A stretch of DNA of 64,000 bases, taken from the NCBI GenBank assembly GCA_946807835.1, contig OX327711.1, positions 12,125,501-12,189,500 on the forward strand, given 5' to 3'. Of this stretch, positions 32,441 through 45,273 are shown piece by piece. Within the stretch, counting starts at the first letter, position 1; every line of letters starts with the position of its first letter. The position numbers and the translations under genes are program-made. The notes under the pieces were generated by a model, which had not been told where the DNA came from, ran no database searches, and was given only the letters and a program-made list of their open reading frames with translations. This DNA comes from Ailanthus altissimus (lineage: Eukaryota > Streptophyta > Magnoliopsida > Sapindales > Simaroubaceae).

Positions 32441-34958
32441 GTTGTCTGTTGATTTGATATTTCTCATGTACTGTTGAGGGATGCATTCAATTCAGCATGA
32501 CTATTTTCCCCTTTTGCTCAAATTGAGTTGATGCATCTGTGTATAGTGTTGTGATTCAACTAGCCTCGGCTTTCTAATAACTGCATCCACACTGCTTGCT
32601 TCTCAATACAATGGATATTAGTTTTCTGCTATGGTATTGTTCTGTGTTTATGAAGACTGAATTAAGACAATTAAGCGGTTGTGTCCATTGAGCGAAACTG
32701 AATGTCATTAAGTGGTTTCCGGGAATTCAAATCTTCAAAGTCAGAAAGCTTTTCCCAGATCATATTTTAATTTTGCTTCTTGGCTTTGGAATGCTGATCA
32801 AGTTTAAACTTCTATTGACTTGTTTCTTTTTTTTTTTTTCTTTTAATATAGATCATTTGATCAGATTATTCTGAAATATGATTTCATATATGTTCTTGTA
32901 GCTGTTTATAGCAAAATATTTGGTGTCTATATTTCTTTGATTGTTTCTCTTTTTGTATTATCCTCTTCAAACTTGCTGGTCACCACTTAATGATGCCCAT
33001 TTATTGTTTTCTTTAGCTAAGGTTTATTTACATGAAATATCACTTTTTAACTTCTAGGTGTGATTGATTTTTCAAAATTGCTATAAATGATGAAAGATTA
33101 TAGCCATTTGTTTTAGAACTTAGAGTTTGAATGAGCTACCATAGTGACCTTACATCTCTTTGCCATCCAGAAAGCTTCTTTTCAGAGGGGCCAAAGTGGC
33201 AAAGTCCATGATTTTCTTCCTCACTTGTTGCTCCCTAGGAATGCAGCTTTAAATTGGGGTTGTCATCAAACTTGTGGCGGGTGACTATTTATAATGGATT
33301 TTTTATGCTTTTGTTCGCAGTTTTGAGACCTTAAATATACATACATGCATTTTAAATAGTCACGTTTCTTTCCCTTTTCTTTCCTTAAATATATGCACGT
33401 TTCCATGTCTGTATATATATATACACATACATACATAAACAAATACATATAAATCAATATTAGGCAGCTTTTAAAATACAAATAGGGATAGACAAATACT
33501 TTGCACGAATGGGCCCTGTGGGACTCCACTTGGGTTGACAATGGGATAATTTTATGTGAATGGGGTGGGGCGTAAAAAATAAATTATTTTTTGAATTATT
33601 AATAAAATAGAGATGGAATCAAGCCTCCTCATTCTATTCTTATCCTGCACCTTATTTTATATAAATATATTAAATATAATTTTTAGTATATAGTTATATA
33701 ATTTATCAATTTTTATTATATAATTTATATTTAACTAAGTTATAAAGAAATATTTTAATAATATAATTTTATTAATAAAAATTAAAAATATTTAACAAAA
33801 ATACATAAAATCTAATATTAAAAGCATTTATTTTTTAGTTGAGCCGTCAGTCATTATTAATTTTATTCTTTTAGACTCTAATCAAACTTGGTCAGTTGCT
33901 CTCTTTGTCCTCTTATCAAACTTGCTCTCTCGTCTTATGTAAAAAATTTAAAATTATAACAAAATTAATTTTGATAATATCTAAATTTGCATTTAGTATA
34001 AATGGTAGATTTATAAGTTCTCATTGTAGCAGATTACATTTAAAGACATTAAAAATTTTAATGTTTGCTCAATATTGGTTATGGAAAAATTAAATGTATA
34101 ATATAAAATTATTTATTATTTGTAAAAAATTTAATTTTTTATTTTATTTGATTTTAACCAATTAGTTCTTATATAGTTTATTTTTATTATTAAGCTTAGA
34201 TTCAAGTTATTTTTCAAAAATTTAATGTCACACATTTATTGTAGATATTGATAAAGGCAAATTTTAGTCTAATTTTTTGTAAGTTTAATTGTGTTAAATT
34301 ATTTATTACATTATTTTAAAAAAAATTAATAAGAAGCTAAAAATAATTTTTTTAAAGATTGAAGTCTCAATCTCATAATTTTTAATCAAAGAAAATGAAG
34401 TAATTAATAGAAAGATAAATAATACTCGACACTAGAATATTATTTAATTTTTGTTTGATTTATTATTTACTTAAAAATTATTTATTATTCACATTATTAA
34501 ATGATATTATCATATTATTTTAACTTGTTAATTTGATTCATTATTATCATAATATAGATTAATTTTATATTATTAAAATTTGTGAATATAAATTAATATT
34601 TGATATTAATAAAAAGGGAGAATAGGATGAGGATAGGAAAGTTATTTCCTACATAAGGATTTTCCATTCTCTCCCCACTAAATTTTTATAGAAAATAAGA
34701 TAAGAATAAGACTTAAAATAAAAAATAGAATAAGACCCAAAAAAATCTTTCGATCCGCCTTATTGCCATCTCTAAATATAAGAAAATTGAAATAAGTAAA
34801 GCATTAACTAAGGGGTACTTTTGCTTTTAATAGAAATGCATATTTCCAAAAATTTTGGTTCCTTAAAACTAAGATGAATTAAAAACTATTAGTAAGAACA
34901 AGGACCCCTGGATGTGGGCAAAGTATGCTGAATGCACATCGTGTGGAGTTTTTGGCAG
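32441..34958. other. Intergenic, nothing recognised
   Basis: 32441-33300 has near-genic composition with T-rich stretches, as in introns or UTR, but no conserved protein frame. 33413-33425 is a short TA microsatellite. 33550-34800 is A+T-rich. Confidence 0.5.
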
Positions 34959-36114
34959 CTAGGGAATTAGGGTGTTTCCAATATCGATGACAAAACCATA
35001 ATGGACATCCCTTTTCGCCAGACGATCAATGGCTTTGTTCACCTAATTCATTGAAATAACTTCATCATTTGCCGTTATGACGTGTTCTGCTGCAGAATCT
35101 ATCATTTCCTGTGTCTCCTTGATCCCTCTTATGGTACTTCTCGAAATCATCTTTCTACCTACAAAACAGAAAATGGCTTGAGTTTTTTAAAACATCTGCC
35201 AAATGAATATGCAAAGAAAATGGTCAGCAACAGTTAATTGTGCTTTTTCTTACCAAGAAGTAGGAGCATAACTGATAGCTGGATTGATCTCTCCAGATCT
35301 GGTTCACTCAACAATATTAATTTTCCTTTAACCTTGAGAAGATCAAGCAATGGCGTCAGAGGATGTCGTGAAGAGACGGGTCAATGATATCATCCATTGT
35401 CCCCATAGCAGCCTACACCATGTGGATATGGACATGTGGTTAATTTAAACTATATGCCTGAGTTAATAGAATTATATACATACATGAAAAAAAATGTGCT
35501 TTAAACAACTTGCCTGCATTTGCTTCATGTCATAACTAATCAGAAGCCCTAGGTTGCTCGATTGCTTCATTCTTTTTGCTTGGAGGTGTACTGATCATGG
35601 TCACCCTCATACCAAATGCCCCGGTGAAATTCATAGCAACATGGCCTAACCTGTCAAAACCAACAACACCCAGATGCTTTCCGGGACTGTCAAGTTCAAA
35701 GAACTCCGTTGGACTACAAACCGTAACCGTAGGACAAAGCAACGAGGCTCCACCCTCCATCGGTAAGTTTCCAGGGAAGCAACATCAAGAATAGCAGAAA
35801 ATCCACCACAGCTTTTATCTCCAACATCGTCAAAGATTGTGCAAGTGTTCTTCCTTTCGCGGCAATAGTTTTCCAAATCGTTTTGGCAATGATAGCAGCT
35901 GCTGCATGAACCTACCAGACAGCCTACTCCTGCTTTTATCTCTTACATTGAATTTTTGTACATTCCTTCCAACTTGAGTTACCACTCCCACAATCTCATG
36001 TCTATCATAGAATAATATGAATTGGAAGTAAAAACATTCTTAATGATGTGTAAATCTGAATGAGAAATCCCACAATAAAGAACCTTTATTGTGATATCAT
36101 TCTCACCATAGGCC
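34959..36114 (-). pseudogene. Cinnamyl alcohol dehydrogenase (CAD) pseudogene, copy 2
   Basis: This is a second CAD-family copy on the minus strand, about 23 kb from copy 1. Exons 2 and 3 are fused without an intron (36114-35514): ITIKVLYCGISHSDLH, then HEIVGVV and the structural-zinc region in shifted frames, then CPTVTVCSPTEFFELD. The dinucleotide motif GLGGLGHVA has become GFDRLGHVA. Exon 4 (35412-35254, 159 nt against 160 in copy 1) starts GTMDDIIDP and is frameshifted. Exon 5 (35158-34959) has [15 protein letters not shown], then a stop after VISMN, and GNTLIP near its end. Other lesions are: the exon 2 acceptor AG changed to GG, the exon 3 donor reads GC, and a 1-bp loss at the exon 2/3 joint. 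Exon 1 is not seen. The lesions differ from those of copy 1, so the copies decayed separately after duplication. Confidence 0.85.
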
Positions 36115-38114
36115 CCGAAAACAATTAAAGCAGCCATTTGGTTATAATTTAGATATCAACACAACCCAGATAAAACCCAGAAGCACTGCTGTAAGGATAA
36201 TAACTTCTATAAGATACACTAAGCAGCATTCTAAACTATACTAAATAGCTGAAAACGTATATTATTTATTTAGCTAAAAACATGAATTATATATTTTAGA
36301 GTGTCAAATTGATATAGAAACAGAATATTTTGATACCGCTAAACACCTATAAATGCTTTCTTCAAAAATATTTGCATGGATATCCGAAGGAAAACTGTCG
36401 GATTAGTCTTCCAAGTTTTATGAATTATTTAATTAATTTTTTTTTTTAAAATACTTCGTTAGGTTAATTGTTGAAAAATACAGAGTAAATTAATATGTCC
36501 AATCATGTCAAATGGTCTATTTACATTAGTGCTTTTAAAAAGTATATTTTAGATGTCATTTTTTTTTGGAAGTCTTACTTTAGTCAATTAAAATGTTACT
36601 ATTTGACTATTATAAAGATACTAAGTTAATTTAACTAGTAGGATATTATAATTTTTGAAACTCATTTACATTACGATTAGAAGAAAAAAAAGATTTACAT
36701 TAAGTGGATTACAATTACACTGAATCTCTACTTTCTTGAATTAAATGATTCTGTTAAGTCTTCAGAACAAAGGGTGTTTGATAATAACCATATATGACAA
36801 AATAATCTTTACTTGTTCCAGCCCGTGTAATAGACAAATAATGGCCATCTAAAAGGAATGCGAAAACTCAAGAAAAAAAAAAAGAAAAATTATTCCCATT
36901 AAGCATTACATCAAGCACCTTGTATGCTTATTGACAACCGGCAGCAACAACAAAAAATAATTTTATAGAGCATCAGTAACAAGATTAAAACATAATCAGT
37001 AGAAAGGATTATCAATAAATATATGCATCAAGTTCAAATTCTAACACAACAATAATAACAACTTAATCCCTCTCAAAATAATAATAATAATAACAACAAC
37101 TTAATCAAATATAATACTAATAATTGAACTTTGAAAATAAACATAAAATTTTTTAAAGCACTTCGATCAAAGAGAAGCAATTTGGTCGGAAGACAATCTA
37201 GTGACGATCGTTCAAACGCTGAATATTGGCCGGATGGTGGTTGAATTGTGGCTGAACATTAAGAGTAAAGAGAAAGGAGAGAGTAATTTGAAATTCGTTA
37301 CGGGTATATTTAGAACCACAATATTTTGTTAAATTTTGTAGCTACTATCTGTAGAAGTATTAAAAGTAGTAGTTGTATAAAGTACTCGTACTCTTTTTTG
37401 TTTTTAAGTAAATGATACTATTGACAAATATCATCAAAGATACAATATTAGAAGTTTTTGCTGAAACAACTAAAGAATTATTAGGATTTATAGATAAACT
37501 TATAGACTGATAAATACTCAACCTTAATCCTTTAGGATAAGGGGAAATAACACTATTCTCAATCCGAAAAATAAATTTTAAATTAGAGAGTTTAACCCTT
37601 TCGCGAAAGAAAAAAAATTCTTACCACAAAGAACAAAAAAGACAACCCTCATATAAAAAGGAGAAATACAAAAATACCACCGTATAAATTGACAACATAA
37701 TTAATATAATTCTAAAATAAACCAATAACAAACAAAACCATCCAAGCTCATGTGGTTGCAAGGAACAGTTACTTATTGGAGATAAACTTGATTAAGTGAT
37801 TCTACGATGTCACGGTGAAGGCCAGCATGAGGTAGTCGAAGCTAGAGAAATCATGTCCAACCAACGAAGTCCCTAAGTATGCAACATTTGAAATCAGTGA
37901 TATTGTCACTAGCCAGCGAAGTCACTCTACGATGGGGATCGGTAGCAGCTCAACGAAGATAGAACGATCAAAGCATAGGATGAAGACACAGCCTAGCACA
38001 TTGCTGTCTTAACTAGGATATCAGAAGAAAAAATATATAAAAATATAAAGATGTGAGAAAGTTGATTAAAAAATATTGAAATATGATTTAGAAAGTAAGT
38101 CAAGTGCGTTGAGT
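36115..38114. other. A+T-rich intergenic DNA
   Basis: No gene is recognised. An AAT-rich tract lies near 37070-37110. Confidence 0.5.
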
Positions 38115-41100
38115 GTACAAGAATCGAAGACGGATAAAGAAAGGAAGCAAAAAACGCGAATATGGTACCCAGGCGTAGGCGTTGCAGTGCCAGAGAGTCG
38201 GCACTACATAGCCCAGTGAGAGAAAAGAGTTTTTCATTTTTTTCCATCTCCTACTTGTTTCATGTAACACCCTCCTCACTCGCCTCTCATCGAGACACGA
38301 GATCAGGGGGTGTTACGATAGTATCGAACATAAATAATTATTATTATTATTCAAACTTCAAAAAAATTATTTTTTTTTATAAACATTTACGGAGAAAAAC
38401 TGACAGAGTCTCTCCTAAAAATTAGATTTTTGCACTACTTGTAACAAAAGAAATACTCCCAAATTTTAATATCCATTCTCAACTAACTTCCATTTTTTTT
38501 TTTCAGCAAATATTCACAACTCATATTACAATCTAAATACATCAAACCTTCACCAAACTATTTCACATCCAGCATATTATCAAAATAGATATCATATATC
38601 ATCATGATTTTAAAGGAGACAGTTCTGAAGAAATACATATATACATGCACATATACTTAATGTCCATAATATAATATATAACAGTTTATAGACAAACAAA
38701 ATATTTACCAAAAATAATTATATATAGAGAGGATGTGAGCGACTCTGAGCTGCTGCAGAAAGATTTACTCTTCAGTCTTTAGTGATGGCAACTCTACTAC
38801 CTACGCATGGTGAATCTAGCGCGCTAAGCACAACAACTTAGTGGGTGTACACAAAAGATGAAATAGTATAATAAAATTTTATTACCTTTTTGCAATAAAT
38901 CACATATATAAACAATGAAATTTTTAATAATAACCAATTTTTTTTCCATATATCATAATAAATCAAAATTTATCAATTAATCAATTCACAAAACCAAAAT
39001 ATTATTCGATTTCTCATTTCAATTAATCAAATACATATATATATATATATACAAATATCATATTTATAATTAATCAAGTAAGCACCCATAATAAATACTG
39101 ACACAATACTATGGATTGGCTAATGGGCTAATAAATATTAGATAAAAATTCGACATCGGCCACTCGGTGACTACCCACCGGATCCAGAACAGATCAGAAT
39201 AGATAACAGATCAGATACATAGAGTAGTGTCATCGGACAAGCAAATGGCGCAGTACTACTATAATACCCTATTAGCATACCAACTATCAATCCTCCCCTA
39301 CCAATGTTCAAGTTTACTTAGGACATCTCAATAGTATTATTAATACATTATTTTTCCTTAAAAAAAATTTTAACACAAATTTATTATTATTAAACTAAAT
39401 TATTATACAAATTCACATTTACTCAAATTTTCTGATTATTCATATTTAGACACAAATATTTTTTTATTATTACAAATAAGCCTAAAATTTTTCATTATTT
39501 ATCTTTATGCTTAAAATTTTTAAAATTTTACACATAAGCTCAAATGTTTCAAAATTTTTCATATAGGTCCAGAATATTCAAAAATACCCAAATAAGTTAC
39601 ATATTTTTCAGATTTAACAATTTAGCCCAAAATTTTCCAAATTTTCACTTATAGGCCTATTTTTTCCAAAAATTTGCCATTAGGCCCTAATTTCTTCAAC
39701 AAGTCATATATAAGTTCTAATTCCATAATAATTCACATAAAGACAAAAATTTAAATATTTACAAATTAGTCCAAATTTTTTCAAAATTTTCCATATAAGT
39801 CCTATTTCCTCAAAATTCATATTTATGCCCAATTTTTCTTTTCTTTTCAATTTTGACCACCAATTAATATCCAATACTCAAAAAATATTTAATACATTTA
39901 GAAACAATATAATTATCAATTCAATGCAATAGTTCAACATACTCATCCATCATATTATTAAAATACATAAATATACACTAAATTTCCTAAGGTAAGAATT
40001 TAAGTTTCAAACTAAAATGTATACCAACCTTATAAGCTTAATTCCTCCACTTGACTCACATCTTCTCCTTCTCCTTTCCTTGGCTATCCTTAGCCAAGCT
40101 TTCACCTTCATTTGCCAAAATACACAAATAATGAATAAAATTCTAATTTACCAAATTAAAAGCATAATTCACTAATTCTACATGGCTACTTCATCTATTA
40201 ACCATTAAAACCCCAAATCCATATTCAATAGAATTTTTAGCATCAACTCACCTTGAATAACATCTTATACCTTGAAATTGATCCTTGAAACTTGATGAAG
40301 AGGGGTTTAATTAAGGGTTTGGAGGCTTAATTTACTAATGGAAGTATTGAGGATTGTTGAATTTAAAGGGGGGGTAAAAGAAAAATAGAGAGAAAATGCA
40401 AATGGGGGGGGGCGGGGACGGCCAAAGGGTTTTGAATTCTCTAATTTTTTAATACTATTCTCCCTTTTATAGCCTTTATTTTTCTTTTCAAAAATACCCC
40501 CAATTAGACTCAAAATTATAAAAATACCATTGGTTAGAAATTGTGGCATTGGTCCAAAAATTTTAAACACTATTCATAACTAAACTAAATAAAAAATCTA
40601 GTTTAAATCTAACTAATTCTAGTAAATTTCATTTAACAATGTTGGCAAAATTCTATTGGTCCAAATGTTGGAAAAGTTTTAATAGCATAGGTTTTAATTC
40701 CATGCAAACACTTATGCCATACTATACTTATTCAACCAATCAAATTCTTCCATTTCTTTTGACTAATAAATTCAATCAAAATAAATAAAATTTTGGGGTA
40801 TTACATTTCAGGACTCTCTAAAATGACTCTCATACATTGAAGGTTAACCTAGGTCATCCTAAAGCCTATATAAAGGCTTTCATTGGCTTGTAAATACATC
40901 TTTGTGATCGTATCATTCTTTGTTGTTCGTGATAGAAAAACCCTTATTTATAAGAGAGAGTTGCATTCTTTGTGAGGCTGAGAGTTCTTTCTTGTAAAAT
41001 GCATACTTTGTGAGTGCCTTGAGATTCAATAATAAGATACTGTGATCTTGATCTGCCATGGACGTAAGCAAGTTGTCGAACCACGTAAATTTGTGTGTGC

Positions 41101-41186
41101 TTTCTCCTACCTTTCTCTCTCTTAGTTTTCTTCATTGCTTGTTTCTGCATTATATTACTTGGGATATTTGCTTCTTGCTTTAATAA
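38115..41186 (+). repeat. 5' LTR of the Copia element, split by a solo LTR
   Basis: The two parts, 38115-38262 and 40806-41186, together match the 3' LTR: GAAGACGGATAAA, the GC-rich block (about 38166-38215), GGACTC(T/C)CTAAAAT, the TATA box CTATATAAAGG (40866), TTGTGAGGCT, TTTGTGAGTGCCTT and ATCTTGATC. Removal of 38263-40805 and one TTTCA restores a continuous sequence matching 48995-49035. Confidence 0.85.
38263..40805 (-). mobile_element. Solo LTR (2,543 bp) with perfect target duplication
   Basis: The ends are TGTAACACCC on the plus strand and TGTAATACCCC on the minus strand, inside a perfect 5-bp duplication TTTCA (38258-38262 and 40806-40810). No PBS, coding sequence or second LTR is inside, so it is a solo LTR left by recombination between two LTRs. 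The TGTAATACCCC start and the large size are typical of several plant Gypsy lineages, and suggest minus orientation. The family is not assigned. Confidence 0.85.
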
Positions 41187-41188
41187 AC

Positions 41189-41204
41189 TGGTATCAGAGT
41201 TTAG
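41189..41204 (+). other. Primer-binding site of the Copia element (initiator Met-tRNA)
   Basis: TGGTATCAGAGTTTAG is the standard Copia primer site with small changes at its end. Confidence 0.9.
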
Positions 41205-41216
41205 TTTTAAACAGAC

Positions 41217-42020
41217 ATAGCCACACCCAAGTATAAGGTAGAAAAATTCAATGGGTCAAATGACTTCAATCTATGGAAGATGAAGGTTAGGACATTGTTG
41301 GTGAGTTAACGATTAGATTCTGCATTAGAGAAGACTGCAGCTCTATCTAGTGAAGATGAAATGACGCTAAAGTCATTTAAAGTAGAAGCAGAAATATCTT
41401 ATAGTATGATCGTTCTATTATTATGCGATGAAGTTATAATAAAAGTAGCAGATGAGATGATAGTAATTAGTCTTTGGAAGAAGCTTGATTCTCTTTATAT
41501 AAGAAAATCGTTGGCCAAAATATTGCATATAAAGAAGAAACTATATCAGTTGTCCATGTCAGATGGGACACCTATGAAAAATTATATTGATGTCTTTAAC
41601 AAGATCCTTATTGATTTTGAGTCTATCAACATAAAGATAGAGGATGAAGATAAGGCGATTATTCTGCTAAGTTCGCTTCCTAGAAGTTACGAGAGCTTTA
41701 TTGATACGCTACTCTACGGCAGAAAGAGTTTAATGATGAGCGATATGAAATCATCATTGAACTCAAAGCTATTAGGAAAGTAGATTGAGGCTAATGTAGA
41801 AGGGTTATCTGCAAAATGATGAACCTCACATAGAGATGGAAAAAAGAAGGGCTCGAGATGAAAGTTTAGGGCTCCTAGGAAGTGTTATTGCTGTAAGAAA
41901 AGAGGACATTTTATAAAAGATAGTCCAAAGAAGAAGGCACAAGACAAGAAGAAAACGAATGTTGCTCTTACCTATGATGATAGCTACAACAGCGCAGAGA
42001 CTCTAGTCGCTACTAATGGT
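41217..42020 (+). pseudogene. Copia gag, start codon lost, zinc knuckle damaged
   Basis: The expected start reads ATA GCC ACA (41217) where the family has ATG GCC ACA. Then come KYKVEKFNGSNDFNLWKMKV, a stop after LLVS (about 41310), LWKKLDSLYIRKSLAKILH, MKNYIDVFNKILIDFESI and DKAIILLSSLPRSYESFIDT. The CCHC knuckle reads CYCCKKRGHFIKDS (about 41879-41920): the last Cys is Ser. The gag frame is otherwise colinear with that of the minus-strand Copia derivative at 8934-9611, so the two are relatives. Confidence 0.85.
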
Positions 42021-42034
42021 AAGAGTATTGAACA

Positions 42035-43098
42035 ATGAGTTCTTCATTCTGGTTATACTTTTCACATGTGCTCACACAAGTCTTAGTTTATAAATTTTCA
42101 ACCTATTAATAGTGGTAAGATGTTAATGAAAAATGACGGTGTATGTCAAGTAATAGGAATTAGTATTATTAAACTTAGATTGAATGATGGGCAAGTAAGA
42201 GAGTTAATTGAAGTTAGGTATGTTCTTGACCTTAAGAGAAACGTGATCTCACTAGGAATCTTAGACAAGAATGGGTGTTCCATCAGAATTGACGGAGGGG
42301 TTTTAAGAATATTAAAGAGTTCCATGATTATGATGAGAGGTAAAAAGCACAAATGTATTTATATGCTCAATGGAGAGGTTGTAAGTGGGTATGCATCATT
42401 CTCTATAGATGATGAGAATATGCAAACTAAGTTATGGTATCTTAGACTAGCACACATAGGTGAGAGAAACCTGAATGAGTTATTTAGTCAGAAGGTATTT
42501 TGTGAGGATAAGTTCCATCCATTGAAGTTTTGTGAGCATTGTGTGCTCAGAAAAGCACATAAAGTGAGGTTCAGTACCGGCAAGCACAAAACCAAGGGAA
42601 CTCTTAACTACATACACTCGAATCTTTGGGGACCAGCTCAGATAGCTACTCTTAGAAGTGTTAGGTATTTTCTCAGTTTGATTGATGATTATTCAAGAAA
42701 GTTGTAGGTCAATATGTTGAAGAGTAAAGATTAAGTGTTTGATACGTTCAAGAATTTGAAGACTTTTATTTAAAATCAGACTGGCAAAAGAGTAAAAAGG
42801 TTAGAGACTAACAATGGCTTTGAATTTTGTAATAGAGAGTTTGATAGTTTTTGTGCCAAGCATGGGATTGCAAGGCATAGAACAGTGAAATCAACACCAC
42901 AGCAGAATGGTGCTGTTAAGAGAATGAATAGGACTCTACTTGAAAGGGTTAGATGCATGCTTACCAATGTGAAGATATCAAAAGCTTTCTAGGGAGAAGC
43001 TGTGATGACCTTAGCTTACTTGATCAATAGAAGTTTTTCATCAGCAATAAACTTCAAGACACTAGAAGAGAAATAGTCTGGCAACCCTACCAAGTATG
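42035..43098 (+). pseudogene. Copia protease and integrase (first part), catalytic residues changed
   Basis: Protease: VLHSGYTFHMCSHKS (about 42040-42085), where the catalytic Asp of DSG is His. The gag-pre-integrase domain holds LWYLRLAHIGERNLNEL and FCEHCVLRKAHKVRF (42430-42570), the His/Cys zinc site. Integrase core: LIDDYSRKL (first Asp present), then TNNGFEF where the second Asp is Asn (about 42810), and PQQNGAVKRMNRTLLERV where the catalytic Glu is Lys (about 42898-42950). The frame has stops at several Trp and Gln positions. It is interrupted at KWSGNPTKY-like text by a solo LTR and resumes at 45274. Confidence 0.88.
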
Positions 43099-45273
43099 TG
43101 TCAGCGGATCTAAAGCACATGTGGGTGTATTCATGTGCAATTGTGTATATTGCCTAACGCAGCGAAAATTTAAAAATTTTACAATAAACACAATAAATAT
43201 AATATATTAATCACATTAATATATTTATAGAATAGAGAACTCACCAAAACGTGTAACGTTATATACGTATTTTTTCTAGAGTCCACATGGAGACCAACTC
43301 GCGGGCAGTTCTAGTCACCAACACGGTGGGCTTGGTGAGCTAGAACAACAGCCCTATACGCAATACCAAGTTTAATTCTTAAACCACAAAATGGTCGTGT
43401 GTGTTTTTATCCTTTTCTCCAAAAGGATAAGAAATGGAGAATTGAAAGCAATTTATCATTACTTCAATTAGAAGCATAAAAAAAAATGAAATAGTTTCAT
43501 CTTTCCCTTCATTTTTTTTTTCTTCTTTTCTTTTTTTCTTTCTCTGTTATTTCTTTCTTTCTCCGTTTCTTTCTTCTCGGCCAAATAGCCAAAACACTTG
43601 CACACATAATCAATTTCATTTCTTTTTCTCTTTTCATTATATATATATATATAATAAAATAATAATATAATATAAAATATTAATATAATAATAACAATAA
43701 TATAATATTACAACTAATGGGTGCCAACTATTTGGCACCAAATATATTATATTATTATATATAAAATATCTTATAATATAATATAATATAATATAAAAAT
43801 ATATTATATAATTTAATAAGAGAGATATTTTGATTATTTAACAATTAAATAATTGAAGTGAGAAATAACTATTTTGCCCCTCATAAATAGTTACCAAGTC
43901 TATCTCTTAGTGGGTCCCACCAAACTCGCACTTTGGTAAACTCAACCGAGGGTCCACAATGCGCCACGTGTCATTATATAATTAGTAATTAACAATTATT
44001 GACTAATTGTTGTATTTAACACTTAAATACAGACACGCACGCATTCCCGTGATATTGCTGAATATTGCTGGATTAAATAATTTAATCCGACATGCTGCCC
44101 TAGTGCACAACGAGTACACTCCATATTGCGGGACTCCCTAGGTCCTACGCCTGATTTGTCAAACGGAACTATTTCATGAGTCCGTGAGCAATGCCCCACG
44201 CACACGTCACGGATATTACAAATCAGCGCGTTGAGCCATGCAAGCTGAGGTTACAACGCATATGTATAGTCCTTCCGTCATGATATCCTGGATGTGCGGG
44301 GATATAGATTATCACCGTCAAATCCCCATGTGCTAATCTATGTCCTATCTCCAGACTTGTATCTCACTGAATAATATGCGCAAACTCTTTTGCCATATTG
44401 TTCCACCTTGGCGGAACTCTTTCCCAGGATGATTGTTTGTGGCCACAAGACTTTCTGAGATACAGTCTCAAAGCATCTAGATATCAAACTCCATATGGGA
44501 GCTGACGGATCCCATATCTGTACGCATCGAACTCCATAAGCATTGGACCATACCCAACGACACCCAGCGGTCACACCATGAAAGGTCTATGACATGCGTG
44601 GAACCAAAGTATGGTGGATCACTTACAAGCCCACTGTAGCACTCAGGTCAAAGGACCACGTATACTACTCAACTCGAGAGGACCCTCCGTTGATGGCTTA
44701 CATTGAATGCCTATCGGAAGCCCTCGTAAGTTTGTCCCATATCCAGTCCTAACTGGATACCCATATGTCAATACGAGCTCCAAGCTCACAGTTAGCTAGG
44801 AACGACCATCTATACACTATAGGTATGACATATGATGATCTATATATAAAGGTATCCACTGACAGACCCACATCGGCAGAAATAAATCAGGGATAATTAT
44901 TCGAGAACATACTTATGCAACTTGCATTTTCTAGCACCTGATTGCAACTCTTGTAACTATGCAATTATTAGTATATTCCTAGGTCTATGTCTCATTATCG
45001 ACAAGGCTCCAACTCTTGGATCTGCTGAGTATTATAATCAATTAACACATAGTTGTGCTAACATTTAGCAATTATCTCTCAGCGTAGCTTACTATGAGCC
45101 ATTATCTAAACACTTTTAAATCTGATCCAAACTCTTTCAGATTTACAATGTCTGTAACGTTACATGCATAATATCATATAAATTGGTATTAGCAATTTAA
45201 TGAGAATGTACACTTATATAAATACACAAGTATATATACATTCAGAGATGACACGTAAGCACCGATCCTAACA
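43099..45273 (-). mobile_element. Solo LTR (2,175 bp), family shared with 51306-53409
   Basis: The ends are TGTCAGCGGATC (plus) and TGTTAGGATCGG (minus), both TG...CA type. The flanks are GTATG (43094-43098) and GTATA (45274-45278), a 5-bp duplication with one change. Joining the flanks gives PTKY followed by NHLKIFSWPAFVHMKERKL, continuous Copia protein. It is homologous along its whole length, but inverted, to 51306-53409. No coding capacity is visible. Orientation is inferred from a TATA-like TGTATATAAAGC in the other copy. Confidence 0.85.

Noticed and set aside
38162..38425. Frame crossing the left border of a solo LTR
   Set aside because: It spans an LTR/solo-LTR junction created by insertion and has no family features.
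43099..45273. Reading this insert as an unknown gene-bearing element inside Copia
   Set aside because: No coding frame is supported, and the second copy with a perfect target duplication shows a solo LTR.
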